Origin: Euzebya rosea
Lineage (GTDB): Bacteria; Actinomycetota; Nitriliruptoria; Euzebyales; Euzebyaceae
Assembly: GCF_003073135.1 (NCBI RefSeq)
Contig: NZ_PGDQ01000004.1
Location: 174,363 to 238,362 of the forward strand
Direction of reading: 5' to 3'
Length of the DNA stretch: 64,000 nt
Both the position numbers and the translations under genes were made by a program. This document shows, in pieces, positions 50,932 through 61,106 of this stretch (position 1 is the stretch's first letter; each line of letters starts with the position of its first letter). Below the pieces are notes generated by a model. That model searched no databases, was not told the DNA's origin, and saw nothing but the letters and a program-made list of their open reading frames with translations.

Positions 50932-51807
50932 ATGCAGGCCCTGGACCTCGTCGGCTGCACCGCCGACATGACCCACCTCGTGTTCGTCGACCCGTCCACC
51001 GGCGAACGGTTCAGGGCGCGGCTGACCACCGAGCTGATCACCACGCTCGTGGAGATGCTGGAGTCCAGCGACGACGACCGGCTGCGGCTGCTCAGGGGGG
51101 TCACCAACGCCGCGACGCACGACGTGGCCGTGGCGCCCGTCGATGCCGACGCGCCCTCTCCGGCTGCGGCCCTCGTGTCGCTCGGCACGCTGACCGTCGG
51201 GCAGGCGCCTCGCGCGAAGCTGGACGGCTCGGCCTCGCGGCTGTCGCCGTCGGAGATCCAGCGCCTGCTGCGTGCCGGCAAGGCACCGGAGTCCGTGGCC
51301 GAGCAAGCAGGGGTGTCGCTGGACTGGGTCCTGCGCTGGTTCCAGCCCATCGCCGCCGAACAACGCAAGGTCATCACGTCGGTCCTCGGCGGCCGCCAGG
51401 AACGCGAGGGCTTCGGCCTGTCCGACGACCTCATCGGCGACTCGGTCCGCACCAACCTCCTGGCCCGCGACGTCGAGCCGGACGAGGACGACGTCCAGTG
51501 GTCGGCGTCCCGCCCCGAGGGGCGGCCCTACTGGACGGTCACGCTCCGATTCACCGAGGGCGAACGCGTCCGCCGCGCCACGTGGCGGTACGACATCGGG
51601 ACGGGGCGCGTCAGCCCGCGCGACGACCTCGCGGTCGACCTCGGCTGGACCGCACCGATCACCCATCCCTCGCCCGGCCGGATGCACCACAGCGGCAGCG
51701 ACCCCGCGCCGGCCCCGCAGGACCGCGCGGGCCCACCCCCGCCGCCGGCACCCCGACCCAACCGGTGGGCGCCACCGACCCCGCCGTCCCCGCGACGCCA
51801 GCGCTGA
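50932..51807 (+). CDS. sepH: SepH-like cell division protein (DUF3071)
   Basis: 291 aa. Residues 1-70 match the DUF3071 start (MQALDLVGCTADMTHLVFVD, then RFRARLTTELITTLV). A helix-turn-helix follows at about 100-130: SRLSPSEIQRLLRAGKAPESVAEQAGV (read in part) with LDWVLRWFQPIAAEQ. A later conserved piece is ARPEGRPYWTVTLRF-like (PEGRPYWTVTLRFTEGERVR). The C-terminus is Pro-rich and disordered. SepH in Streptomyces and Mycobacterium stimulates FtsZ assembly. ATG 50932 lies nine bases after TAGGGT, with no clear ribosome site. Confidence 0.88.
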   Translation: MQALDLVGCTADMTHLVFVDPSTGERFRARLTTELITTLVEMLESSDDDRLRLLRGVTNAATHDVAVAPVDADAPSPAAALVSLGTLTVGQAPRAKLDGSASRLSPSEIQRLLRAGKAPESVAEQAGVSLDWVLRWFQPIAAEQRKVITSVLGGRQEREGFGLSDDLIGDSVRTNLLARDVEPDEDDVQWSASRPEGRPYWTVTLRFTEGERVRRATWRYDIGTGRVSPRDDLAVDLGWTAPITHPSPGRMHHSGSDPAPAPQDRAGPPPPPAPRPNRWAPPTPPSPRRQR

Positions 51808-51820
51808 GCTGCACGCCCAC

Positions 51821-53110
51821 GTGACATCCGAGGACGCGACCGTGACGCCATCGGGGAAGCGGTCCCCGCTGACGACGCTGTGGTGGGTGCTCGCTGGACT
51901 GGCCGTGCTCGCCGCGGTGCTCGGCGAGGTCCTCAGGCCGATCGCCGACGCCGTCGGCCGGGCGGACCTCGAGGCCGCCGGAGTGCCGTCCTCCATCCTG
52001 GAGGAGGCCACCGCCTACCGCGCAGGACTGCGGCCGCTCGCGATCGCGAGCCTCCTGCTTCGGGTCGGGGTCGGTCTGGTCGTGCTGCGTCCCGCCGTCC
52101 GTCGTCGCGTCGCGGGACGGCTCAGGCCCCGCAACGACCGGCGTGCCGTGGCCGGGCGGCGTCAGCTCCGCCCGCTCGTCGCTGGCCTGCTCGGTGGCAC
52201 GGTCTGGGTCGTCTCCGACCTGGTCCGGCTGCCGCTGCAGTGGCTGGGGTTGCGCGCGTCCGTCGATGTCGGGCTGAGCACCCAGTCGACGGGGGAGTGG
52301 CTTCGTGACTGGGGCGTGGTGCACGGTCCCTACTGGCTCGGCGTCGTGGCCGTCGTGGCGCTTGTCGCCTGGCTGGTCGAGCGTCGCCCGCGGGACTGGG
52401 TGCCGGTGGCCGGGCTGTCCCTCGGGCTGGCCGGCGTCGTGCTGGTCCTGGTGAGCCCGCTGCTGTTCGAGCCGTTGCTGCTGTCGTTCCGGCCGCTGGA
52501 CGAACCCGAGCTGCGCGCCCACATCGACCGGCTGGCCGACCGGGCGCTCGGCACCGCGCCCGACCGTGTGCTGGTCGCCGACGCCTCCCGACGCACGACC
52601 GCCTCCAACGCCTACGTCTCAGGCCTCGGCGGCACCCGGCGTATCGTGCTGTACGACACCCTGCTGGCCGACGCGCCGGACGAGCAGGTGCTCGCCATCG
52701 TCGCCCACGAGCTGGCCCACGACGCCAACCGCGACCTCGAGCGGACGGCTGCCGTCATCCTGGGCGGCTGTGTCCTGGCCGTGGCTGCGGTCCAGCTGCT
52801 GTTCGGTCGCCGGTTGCGCGACGAGGACGGTCGTGTCCGCCCCGAGATGGCCGTCCCGATCGTGGGCCTCGGACTGGTCCTGGCCGTGGCCTGCACCCCG
52901 CTGGAACGGTGGTCGTCGCGTCGTGCGGAGTCTGCTGCGGACGCCACGGCGCTGACGCTCACCGGTGACCCGGACACCTTCGTCCGGATGATGGTCGGGC
53001 TCGCCGAACGAAACCTCTCCGAGCCCGACCCACCCCCGTGGGCCGTGGCGCTGTGGTTCTCCCATCCGCCGGTGGCCGAACGCATCGCCAGGGGCCTGGA
53101 GGCCGGGTGA
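51821..53110 (+). CDS. M48 family membrane metallopeptidase
   Basis: 429 aa from GTG 51821 (GTG 51842 also possible). Ste24/HtpX-like zinc protease: hydrophobic helices near residues 20-45, 75-95, 130-150, 180-200 and 210-235 precede the catalytic motif VLAIVAHELAHDANRDLER (HExxH), and the third zinc ligand is the Glu of RRAESAADATAL. NAYVSGLGGTRRIVLYDTLL is the typical stretch before the motif. WFSHPPVAERIARG is the conserved end. Probably processes or degrades membrane proteins. Starts 13 bases after sepH on the same strand. Confidence 0.93.
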   Translation: MTSEDATVTPSGKRSPLTTLWWVLAGLAVLAAVLGEVLRPIADAVGRADLEAAGVPSSILEEATAYRAGLRPLAIASLLLRVGVGLVVLRPAVRRRVAGRLRPRNDRRAVAGRRQLRPLVAGLLGGTVWVVSDLVRLPLQWLGLRASVDVGLSTQSTGEWLRDWGVVHGPYWLGVVAVVALVAWLVERRPRDWVPVAGLSLGLAGVVLVLVSPLLFEPLLLSFRPLDEPELRAHIDRLADRALGTAPDRVLVADASRRTTASNAYVSGLGGTRRIVLYDTLLADAPDEQVLAIVAHELAHDANRDLERTAAVILGGCVLAVAAVQLLFGRRLRDEDGRVRPEMAVPIVGLGLVLAVACTPLERWSSRRAESAADATALTLTGDPDTFVRMMVGLAERNLSEPDPPPWAVALWFSHPPVAERIARGLEAG

Positions 53111-53197
53111 CCCCGGGGATGTCACGCCCGCGACTGCCCTGACCTGTCCGGTCGCCGTACCGCATGTGGCGCCGGAACCCCCATCCTCTACGTGCCC

Positions 53198-54358
53198 ATG
53201 TCCTCCTCACCCTCCTCCTCGTCCGCCGATCACCAACGGGCACCACGCAGCCTGTGGGTGACCAACGACTTCCCGCCCCGGTCGGGTGGCATCGAGCAGT
53301 TCGTCGCCAACGTGGTGGCGACCCTCGACCCCGACGGCGTGATGGTGCTGGCCTCGCCGTGGGAGGGGGACGCGGCCCACGACGCCACGTTGCCCTATCG
53401 CGTGCAGCGCATCAGCCGTCGACCACTCCTGCCCACTCCCGGGGTCGTCAGGGCGGTCAACGCCGCCATCGCCGAGCACGGTGCCGAGGTCGTGGTGTTC
53501 GGGTCGGCATGGCCGCTGGCGGAGATGGCCGATCGGCTGGACGCACCCACCGTGGCCATCACCCACGGGCGGGAGGCAGGGATGTGCCGCTTCGGGTTCT
53601 CGACGCTCGTGCGTCGACTCGGGCGCCGCAGCACCGTCACGACCCTGCTGAGCGACTTCACGGCCGAGCGGCTGGAGCCCGTGCTCGCCCCGCTGACGAG
53701 GCTCCACCGGCTTCCCGGTGGGGTCGACACGACGGTCTTCACCCCGGACGGACCGACCATGCGGGACCGGCACGGCCTGGGCGACGCGCCGACGGTGGTC
53801 TGCATCAGCCGCCTGGTGCCTCGCAAGGGTCAGGACACCCTGGTGCGGATCTGGCCGCGGGTGCAGCAGGCCGTGCCGGACGCTCGCTTGCTGCTGGTCG
53901 GCACCGGGCCGATCGGTGACGCCCTCGAGGAGGCTGTCACGGCGGGTGGGCTGGGCGAGTCGGTCACGTTCACCGGCGAGGTCCCGTGGGCGGACCTTCC
54001 TGCCTACTACCGAACCGGCGACGTGTTCGCGATGCCATGCCGGACACGCCTCGCCGGCATGGACGTCGAGGGGCTGGGACTCGTGTTCCTGGAGGCGCAG
54101 GCGTCGGGAGTCCCGGTCGTCGTCGGCGACTCCGGTGGTGCTCCCGAGACGGTCGTGCACGGTCGCACGGGACTCGTCGTCGACGGTGACGCCGACGAGG
54201 AGGTCCTGTCGGCGGTGATCGACCTGCTGGCCGACGAGGAACGACGACGCACGATGGGCCGTGCGGCGGTCGACCACGTCCGGGCGCGATGGGACTGGAC
54301 GGTCATCGGCACCCAGCTGAGGGCCGCGATGGATGATGCTGTCCACAGGCGCGTGTGA
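53198..54358 (+). CDS. Glycosyltransferase family 4 (PimB-like)
   Basis: 386 aa from ATG 53198; GTG 53192 is also open. The GT-B fold starts SLWVTNDFPPRSGGIEQFVAN, the donor domain has VCISRLVPRKGQDTLVRIWPRV (read in part), LLLVGTGPIGDALEE and FTGEVPWADLPAYYRTGDVF, and the EX7E motif lies in DVEGLGLVFLEAQASGVPVV. The N-terminal DFPPRSGGI and MCRFG features resemble PimB, which mannosylates phosphatidylinositol mannoside in actinobacteria. The exact acceptor cannot be decided here. Confidence 0.9.
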   Translation: MSSSPSSSSADHQRAPRSLWVTNDFPPRSGGIEQFVANVVATLDPDGVMVLASPWEGDAAHDATLPYRVQRISRRPLLPTPGVVRAVNAAIAEHGAEVVVFGSAWPLAEMADRLDAPTVAITHGREAGMCRFGFSTLVRRLGRRSTVTTLLSDFTAERLEPVLAPLTRLHRLPGGVDTTVFTPDGPTMRDRHGLGDAPTVVCISRLVPRKGQDTLVRIWPRVQQAVPDARLLLVGTGPIGDALEEAVTAGGLGESVTFTGEVPWADLPAYYRTGDVFAMPCRTRLAGMDVEGLGLVFLEAQASGVPVVVGDSGGAPETVVHGRTGLVVDGDADEEVLSAVIDLLADEERRRTMGRAAVDHVRARWDWTVIGTQLRAAMDDAVHRRV

Positions 54359-54387
54359 TCGCTTCGCGGTCGGCACACAACCCGCAG

Positions 54388-54393
54388 TAGCAT
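54388..54393 (+). promoter_or_regulatory. -10 box for leaderless permease mRNA
   Basis: TAGCAT ends seven bases before GTG 54401; no Shine-Dalgarno between. Confidence 0.55.
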
Positions 54394-54400
54394 CCCGCCG

Positions 54401-55459
54401 GTGAGCACCCCCACCAAGGACTCGCCGGCGGTCCGCGACCCTCGGCCCGGGACCGGGCTGTCGACGACGCGCCGGGTCCCTGCCCTGGAGCTGCTCGCGA
54501 TCGGACTGGTCGGCGCGGTGCTGCTGCGGCCCGCGATGGCGGGCCTGTTCGACGATCCGGCCCTGCAGACCTGGTCCACGATCTTCGTGTCGATCACGAT
54601 CCAGGCGTTGCCGTTCCTCGTCCTCGGCGTGCTCGTGTCCGGGGCGATCGCGGCCTTCGTGCCCGCCTCGACGCTCGTGCGGCTGATGCCGACCAACCCG
54701 CTGTTCGGGGTGCCGATGGCCGGTCTCGCGGGTGCGGCGCTGCCGGGCTGCGAGTGCGGATCCGTGCCGATCGCCGGACGGCTGGCACAGCGCGGCGCGT
54801 CGCCCGCTGCCGCCTTCGCCTTCATGCTGGCCGCGCCGGCCATCAACCCGGTCGTCCTCGCCGCCACGGCCGTTGCCTTCCCCGGCCGCCCCGACATCGT
54901 CGTCGCTCGGTTCGTGGCCTCCTTGATGGCCGCCGTCCTCGTGGGCTGGATCTGGGCGCGGTTCGGCGACGACGACCTGCTGCGCACCGCGTCGGGTGGG
55001 GAGGAGGCCAGCACGCCGTGGACGATGTTCACCACGGTTGCTGCCCACGATTTCCTCCATGCAGGCGGCTGGCTGGTCCTCGGCGGCATGACCGCGGCCA
55101 CGCTGCAGGTCGTCGTCCCCCGCACCGTCCTCGACCTGCTTGCCGGAAACGAGGTCGTCGCGATCCTGGCGCTCGGCACCCTCGCGGTCGTACTGGCCAT
55201 CTGCAGCGAGGCCGACGCGTTCGTGGCCGTCGGCCTGAGCCAGTTCTCCACCACCGCCCGGCTGGCCTTCCTGGTGGTGGGACCCGCCGTGGACGTCAAG
55301 CTCGTCGCGCTGCAGGCGGGAGTGTTCGGCCGACGGTTCACCGCGCGCTTCGCGCCGTTGGCGTTCGTCGTGGCGCTCGGGTCGGCGGTGGTCGTCGGCC
55401 TCGCCGCGGGTGCGATCACCGGCAACATCACCTGGACCGAAGGGATCGTGGTTCGATGA
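54401..55459 (+). CDS. UPF0718/DUF318-type permease
   Basis: 352 aa with about eight TM helices. Family marks: PFLVLGVLVSGAIAAFVPAS, the conserved GAALPGCECGSVPIAGRLAQRG with a CxC pair in the membrane, FMLAAPAINPVVLAATAVAF, and AICSEADAFVAVGL in the second half. Proteins of this family pair with TIGR03943 proteins and are linked to metal or arsenical handling in some species. The next gene here is such a TIGR03943 protein with a His-rich loop, so metal-ion transport is the best guess. Confidence 0.88.
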   Translation: MSTPTKDSPAVRDPRPGTGLSTTRRVPALELLAIGLVGAVLLRPAMAGLFDDPALQTWSTIFVSITIQALPFLVLGVLVSGAIAAFVPASTLVRLMPTNPLFGVPMAGLAGAALPGCECGSVPIAGRLAQRGASPAAAFAFMLAAPAINPVVLAATAVAFPGRPDIVVARFVASLMAAVLVGWIWARFGDDDLLRTASGGEEASTPWTMFTTVAAHDFLHAGGWLVLGGMTAATLQVVVPRTVLDLLAGNEVVAILALGTLAVVLAICSEADAFVAVGLSQFSTTARLAFLVVGPAVDVKLVALQAGVFGRRFTARFAPLAFVVALGSAVVVGLAAGAITGNITWTEGIVVR

Positions 55460-55521
55460 GCAGCCGTTTCGGGATCACCCGAGATGCGATGGCCGTCGAC
55501 GTGACGGGAGCGTGGTCGTGA
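55456..55521 (+). CDS. Possible 21-residue linking peptide
   Basis: ATG 55456 overlaps the permease stop (ATGA), and its own TGA overlaps the ATG of the next gene (TGATG at 55519-55523). The product would be MSSRFGITRDAMAVDVTGAWS. The chain of overlaps suggests ribosomes pass through to couple the two genes; whether the peptide has a role is unknown. Confidence 0.3.
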   Translation: MSSRFGITRDAMAVDVTGAWS

Positions 55522-56270
55522 TGGACCAACGGGCGCAGGGTGCGTTGTTGCTGGCCGTGGGCGGCGTGGCCGTCAGGCTCGGGCTGTCGGGTGCGGCGCT
55601 GGACTACATCAAGCCGTCCTACGTGCCGCTGCTCGTCGTGTCGGGCGTCGTGATCGGCGTGCTCGGTGTGCTGGTGCTGGCCCGCGCCATCCGGGCGCTG
55701 GAGGACCCCGACGGCGACCACCACGAGCACCATGCTGACGACCACGGGCACGGCCACGACCATTCCTCGGCGCCGCGAGTCGCCTGGATGCTCGCCGCCC
55801 CGTTGTTCGCGGTCCTGCTGGTGGCCCCGCCGCCGCTCGGCTCCTTCGCTGCCAACCGACAGTCAGGAGTGGTCCAGCAGCGCACGTCCGTCTGGCCCCC
55901 GCTGCCCGACGCCGTCAACGGGGTCGTGTCCCTGCCCCTCGGCGAGTACGCCGGTCGGGCGCTCTACGATCCGGACCTGTCGCTCGCCGGTGCCACCGTG
56001 CAGCTGACCGGGTTCGTCTCCGAGGTCCTCCCCGACGGGTTCGTGCTGACCCGGTTCGCGCTGTCCTGCTGTGCCGCCGACGGCACCGCCATCAACGTGC
56101 ACGTCCGCAGCGACCAACCCGCCCCACCGGTCGACCAGTGGGTCGAGGTGACCGGCACGTGGGAGAACCGCGACGACCACGTCATCGGCGAGCTCACGAC
56201 CGACCCACCCCTGCTCGCCGCGGAGTCCCTGCGTCCTGTCCCACAACCCGACGAGCCCTACGAGACGTGA
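55521..56270 (+). CDS. TIGR03943 family protein
   Basis: 249 aa from ATG 55521. Two N-terminal TM helices (ALLLAVGGVAVRLGLSG and VPLLVVSGVVIGVLGVLVLA), a His/Asp-rich loop of ten histidines in DGDHHEHHADDHGHGHDHSS, a third TM helix (MLAAPLFAVLLVAPPPLG), then an extracytoplasmic beta domain (VQLTGFVSEVLPDGFVLTRF, SCCAADGTAINVHV). The family partners UPF0718 permeases. The histidine loop points to Zn, Ni or Cu. Regulation by Zur is known for some relatives, but I see no Zur box here. Confidence 0.88.
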   Translation: MDQRAQGALLLAVGGVAVRLGLSGAALDYIKPSYVPLLVVSGVVIGVLGVLVLARAIRALEDPDGDHHEHHADDHGHGHDHSSAPRVAWMLAAPLFAVLLVAPPPLGSFAANRQSGVVQQRTSVWPPLPDAVNGVVSLPLGEYAGRALYDPDLSLAGATVQLTGFVSEVLPDGFVLTRFALSCCAADGTAINVHVRSDQPAPPVDQWVEVTGTWENRDDHVIGELTTDPPLLAAESLRPVPQPDEPYET

Positions 56271-56341
56271 TTCGCGGCCCGGAGTTCGGACGGATCGTCA
56301 CCCTCTGTGTTCGGTTCGTGGACTGAAGGCCACCTCGGTTC

Positions 56342-56347
56342 TATACT
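56342..56347 (+). promoter_or_regulatory. Promoter -10 for leaderless NTF2-like mRNA
   Basis: TATACT, seven bases before ATG 56355; TGGACT (56319-56324), 17 bases upstream, is a fair -35. The clearest leaderless promoter in the window. Confidence 0.7.
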
Positions 56348-56354
56348 CTGCGTC

Positions 56355-56750
56355 ATGAGCGAAACACTCGAGGTCGGCGCGGTCGTCCGCAGGTTCCTGC
56401 AGGCGCGGCGGCGTGGGCCGTTCGAGCTTTGCGAGCTGACGCGGCTCCTCCACGAGGACGCCACCTACGTCGAGGTCATCGACGGCGAACCCCTGACCGT
56501 CAGCGGCGGCAACGGCATCGCCGAGCTGCTGCAGACCGTGTGGGCACGTCGTGGGGACGACGAGACGATGTCGATCGTCCGCTCCGGGGTCACGAGCGAC
56601 ACGACCGCGGTCGGCCACTGGCGGCGCGTCACCGCCGACGGAACCGTCGTCCACGGTCGCGACCGCTACACCGTGGTCGACGGGCTGATCGTGGAGATCG
56701 AGGTGGAGGAGTTCGCCACCGCGGCGGTCCCCACCTACGTGCGGATCTGA
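56355..56750 (+). CDS. SnoaL/NTF2-like fold protein
   Basis: 131 aa from ATG 56355. VGAVVRRFLQARRRGPFELCELTRLLHEDATYVEV (read in part) is the helix-pair and first strand of the NTF2-like cone, then GNGIAELLQTVWARRG, AVGHWRRVTADGTVVHGRDRYTVVDG (read in part) and IVEIEVEEF. This fold serves as enzymes, polyketide cyclases or ligand carriers; no catalytic set can be assigned. Stands alone between the metal-type genes and the converging exporter. Confidence 0.85.
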   Translation: MSETLEVGAVVRRFLQARRRGPFELCELTRLLHEDATYVEVIDGEPLTVSGGNGIAELLQTVWARRGDDETMSIVRSGVTSDTTAVGHWRRVTADGTVVHGRDRYTVVDGLIVEIEVEEFATAAVPTYVRI

Positions 56751-56768
56751 ACCGCTTCCCGAACGGCG

Positions 56769-57596
56769 CTACTCCAGGCGTCGGAACCGGGCGACGCTGA
56801 GCGGCACGAAGACGCACAGCAGCGCGATGCTCCAGGCGAGCGTCATCAGCAGCGGCTCCAGGACAGGACCACCGACGGCCATGCCGCGTGCCGCGTCCGC
56901 CGTGGCGCTGACGGGCGAGTTGCGGGCGACGAACGCCAACCATCCGACGGTCACGGAGTCCGGCGGCACGAAGACGCTGGAGATGAACGACAGCGGGAAC
57001 GCGGTCACGAACGCCGCGGCCTGGGCGGACTCACCGCCCGGGACCATCAGCGCCACCCAGCCGAAGACCCACGACAGGGCGTAGCCGAAGACCGCGACCA
57101 CGAGGAGCGCCCCCAGCGCGCCGAGGGGGCTGGCGAACCGGAATCCGACCAGCATGCCGAACACCGCCATGAGCACGATCACGGCGAGGGATCGGACCAG
57201 GTCGGCGATGGTCCGGCCGATCAGCACGCCCGAGCGCGACATCGGCAGGGACCTGAACCGGTCCACGACCCCGCGCTCGAGGTCCTCGGCCAGGCCGACG
57301 GCGGTCTGCGTCATCCGGAAGATCGTCGACTGCACGAAGATGCCGGGCAGGACGAACGCCAGGTAGGTGTCGAACCCCTCCGGGAGCGAGCCGCGAACGG
57401 CCCCGTCGAAGACGTAGCCGAACAGCAGCACGAACATGACCGGCTGGATCGTGGAGAACACCAGCAGGCGGGGCAGTCGGGTGAAGTGCTTGAGGTTGCG
57501 CTTGCCGATGGTCCAGCCGTCCTGCAGCGCACCGACGAGGCCGCTGCGGGGACGACGGCGTTCCAGCGACGCCGGATCGAGCAGGGTTGAGGTCAT
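56769..57596 (-). CDS. ABC-2 type transporter permease (DrrB-like)
   Basis: 275 aa, six TM helices. TIGKRNLKHFTRLPRLLVFSTIQPVMFVLLFGYVF (read in part) is typical of DrrB; RGVVDRFRSLPMSRSGVLIGR lies in the cytoplasmic loop; ALSWVFGWVALMV, FPLSFISSVFVPPDSV and NSPVSATADAARGMAVG follow. The ATG 57596 overlaps the ATPase stop (ATGA). Together the pair exports hydrophobic drugs or lipids; the substrate is unknown. Confidence 0.92.
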   Translation of the reverse strand: MTSTLLDPASLERRRPRSGLVGALQDGWTIGKRNLKHFTRLPRLLVFSTIQPVMFVLLFGYVFDGAVRGSLPEGFDTYLAFVLPGIFVQSTIFRMTQTAVGLAEDLERGVVDRFRSLPMSRSGVLIGRTIADLVRSLAVIVLMAVFGMLVGFRFASPLGALGALLVVAVFGYALSWVFGWVALMVPGGESAQAAAFVTAFPLSFISSVFVPPDSVTVGWLAFVARNSPVSATADAARGMAVGGPVLEPLLMTLAWSIALLCVFVPLSVARFRRLE

Positions 57597-58657
57597 CGGA
57601 TCGCCTCGTCGGTCGTCGCGGCCCCGGAGGTGGAGGCTGCACCGGAGGTGGGCGCTGCATCCGTCGCGGGGGGCGTCCCGGACGTCGAGGCAGGCGCCGG
57701 GCGGTCGGTCAGCTGCAGGAACACCTCGTCCAGGGACGCCCGCCGGAGCCCGAGGTCGTTGACCGCGACCCCCGCCGACTCCAGGGCCGCGGCGACACGC
57801 TGGACGGTCTCCAGGCCGTGCCCGAGCTCCGTGGGGACCTCGAGGTCGGCGTGCGCCGCCTGCACGCCCCGTGCATCCAGGCCGGCACCCGTGAGGGCCG
57901 CGCAGGCCACGGCGACCCGGTGCGGGTCGGCGAGGAGGACCTCCACGGTCACGCCGCCGGCTGCCGCCTTCAGCTCGTCGCCCGTGCCGTCGGCGATGAT
58001 CCGCCCGTGGTCGATCACCAGGATGCGGTCGGCCAGCTGGTCGGCTTCCTCCAGGTACTGGGTGGTCAGCAGCAGCGTCGTCCCCGCCGACACGAGCTCG
58101 GTGATGACGTCCCACATCTGGTTGCGCGTCCGCGGGTCCAGCCCGGTCGTCGGTTCGTCCAGGAACAGCAGGCTCGGCGGCACGATCAGGCTGGACGCCA
58201 GGTCCAGGCGACGCCGCATGCCGCCGGAGTAGGTCGAGGCGCGACGGTCCGCTGCCTCGAGGAGGTCGAACCGTGTCAGCAGCTCGTCGGCCCGGAGACG
58301 CGCGGACCGGCCGGAGAGGCCGAGCAGGTCGGCGAACATCACCAGGTTCTCGCGTCCGGTCAGCAGGCCGTCGACGGCGGCGTACTGGCCGGTGAGGGAG
58401 ATCCGACGTCGCACCGCATGGGGTTCGTCGACCACGTCGTGGCCGAACACCCGCACGGTGCCGGAGGTGGGGCGCAGCAACGTGGCGAGGATGCGGACGA
58501 GGGTCGTCTTGCCGGCGCCGTTGGGGCCCAGGAGGCCCACGACGCCGCCGGGACGGACGACGAGGTCGACGCCATCCAGCGCGACGGTCTCCCCGAAGGA
58601 ACGGGTGAGCCCCTCGACCTGGATCGCCGGCTGATCGGATTCGGCGGGTTCGGTCAC
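57593..58657 (-). CDS. ABC transporter ATP-binding protein (DrrA-like)
   Basis: 354 aa. Walker A GLLGPNGAGKTTLVRIL, Q-loop SLTGQYAAVDGLLTGREN, signature STYSGGMRRRLDLASSL, Walker B LLFLDEPTTGLDPRTR, H-loop LLLTTQYLEEADQLADRI. DrrA-type C-terminal domain to about residue 320, then a low-complexity Ser/Thr/Ala/Pro tail. GTG 58657 follows a TACGGT -10 by six bases, so a leaderless mRNA is likely for this two-gene operon. Confidence 0.94.
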   Translation of the reverse strand: MTEPAESDQPAIQVEGLTRSFGETVALDGVDLVVRPGGVVGLLGPNGAGKTTLVRILATLLRPTSGTVRVFGHDVVDEPHAVRRRISLTGQYAAVDGLLTGRENLVMFADLLGLSGRSARLRADELLTRFDLLEAADRRASTYSGGMRRRLDLASSLIVPPSLLFLDEPTTGLDPRTRNQMWDVITELVSAGTTLLLTTQYLEEADQLADRILVIDHGRIIADGTGDELKAAAGGVTVEVLLADPHRVAVACAALTGAGLDARGVQAAHADLEVPTELGHGLETVQRVAAALESAGVAVNDLGLRRASLDEVFLQLTDRPAPASTSGTPPATDAAPTSGAASTSGAATTDEAIR

Positions 58658-58663
58658 GCACAG

Positions 58664-58669
58664 ACCGTA
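58664..58669 (-). promoter_or_regulatory. -10 box for leaderless drrAB-type mRNA
   Basis: TACGGT on the minus strand, six bases before GTG 58657. Confidence 0.5.
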
Positions 58670-58750
58670 CCCAGCGGACTCGTCGGCGCAGCCACATCGC
58701 GGGTCGCCGGTGGGGCAGGATGGCAGCCCGACAGGCAGGAGCGACGCTCG

Positions 58751-59569
58751 GTGGAGAACAGGGCAGACGGCACGGCAGCACGGTCGGTGCTGCGGGCGAG
58801 CCGGTGGCGGGTGCAGCGGTTGTTGGGTGCGGGGGTGGGCCCGCTGCTGATCGGCGCGACTCTCGTGGCCGGTGCTGACGGCGGCGTCCGGGAGGCGCTG
58901 GGGCAGCTCGTGAGCGCGGCCGGGGTGATCCTCGCCTACGGCGCCTCGCGGTACTGGTGGTCACTGCGCGGGTTGTCGGACGGGGCGGGGCTCGGGTGGA
59001 CGCTCACCCTCACCACCCTGCCGGCGGGTGAGCTTCCGACGGGCACGGCGCGGGTCAGGCCCCTGCGCCCGTGGCTGCCCGGCCCGCTCGACAACGCTCG
59101 GCCCAGGGTCGTGGTCGCCGAGCGGTACCCCAACCCGCCGTCGTGGTGGCAGGGGCAACGGTTCGGCTTCGGGCCGCTGGCTCGCTGGGCGCGGGCCGGG
59201 GTTCGGGTCGCCGTCCGGTCGTCCCCGGCAGGCGACCGGATCCTCGTCGGTCCGCCGGGGCACGCCGGGGTGGTCCTGCGGCGCATCGCCGACCCACAGC
59301 TGCCCGAGGCGCGCCGTCGCGACCTGATGATCGGGCGGGCGAACCGGATCAGCATCGGCGGCGCGGTCGGCGTCGGCGTCGTCCGGCTGCTCGGGGCGAT
59401 CGGGGTGCCCGACCGGTTGGACGTCCTCGAGGGCGCCGTCTTCCTGGTCGGGACGGTGGCGACCCTTGCGGTGGTCCTGGGCCTTGCCTGGCGGATCGCG
59501 CTGATGGTGCGGGCGCTGCAGGAGGACCGGGCGGTGGTGGATCCGGTCGCCACGACCCTGGCACGCTGA
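58751..59569 (+). CDS. Hypothetical membrane protein, 272 aa
   Basis: GTG 58751 with AGGAG nine bases upstream. TM helices at about 27-46 (GVGPLLIGATLVAGADGG), 52-65 (LVSAAGVILAYGASRYWW), 205-220 and 233-256 (AVFLVGTVATLAVVLGLAWRI). Between them is a charged cytoplasmic domain of about 130 residues with a conserved-looking WWQGQRFGFGPLARWAR and GPPGHAGVVLRRI. No known motif; resembles actinobacterial membrane proteins of unknown function. Divergent from the exporter genes and followed by guaB1. Confidence 0.7.
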   Translation: MENRADGTAARSVLRASRWRVQRLLGAGVGPLLIGATLVAGADGGVREALGQLVSAAGVILAYGASRYWWSLRGLSDGAGLGWTLTLTTLPAGELPTGTARVRPLRPWLPGPLDNARPRVVVAERYPNPPSWWQGQRFGFGPLARWARAGVRVAVRSSPAGDRILVGPPGHAGVVLRRIADPQLPEARRRDLMIGRANRISIGGAVGVGVVRLLGAIGVPDRLDVLEGAVFLVGTVATLAVVLGLAWRIALMVRALQEDRAVVDPVATTLAR

Positions 59570-59628
59570 CCCGGGCGAGGGCTGCCGCTGGTCGGCCCGT
59601 GGCCGTCGGGTCCTGCTCGTCGGGGTGA

Positions 59629-61104
<1,476 letters not shown>

Positions 61105-61106
61105 GG

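Noticed and set aside
57587-58750. Long plus-strand frame leading into the 58751 membrane-protein gene
   Set aside because: Antisense to the DrrA ATPase gene; AGGAG and composition change place the real start at GTG 58751.
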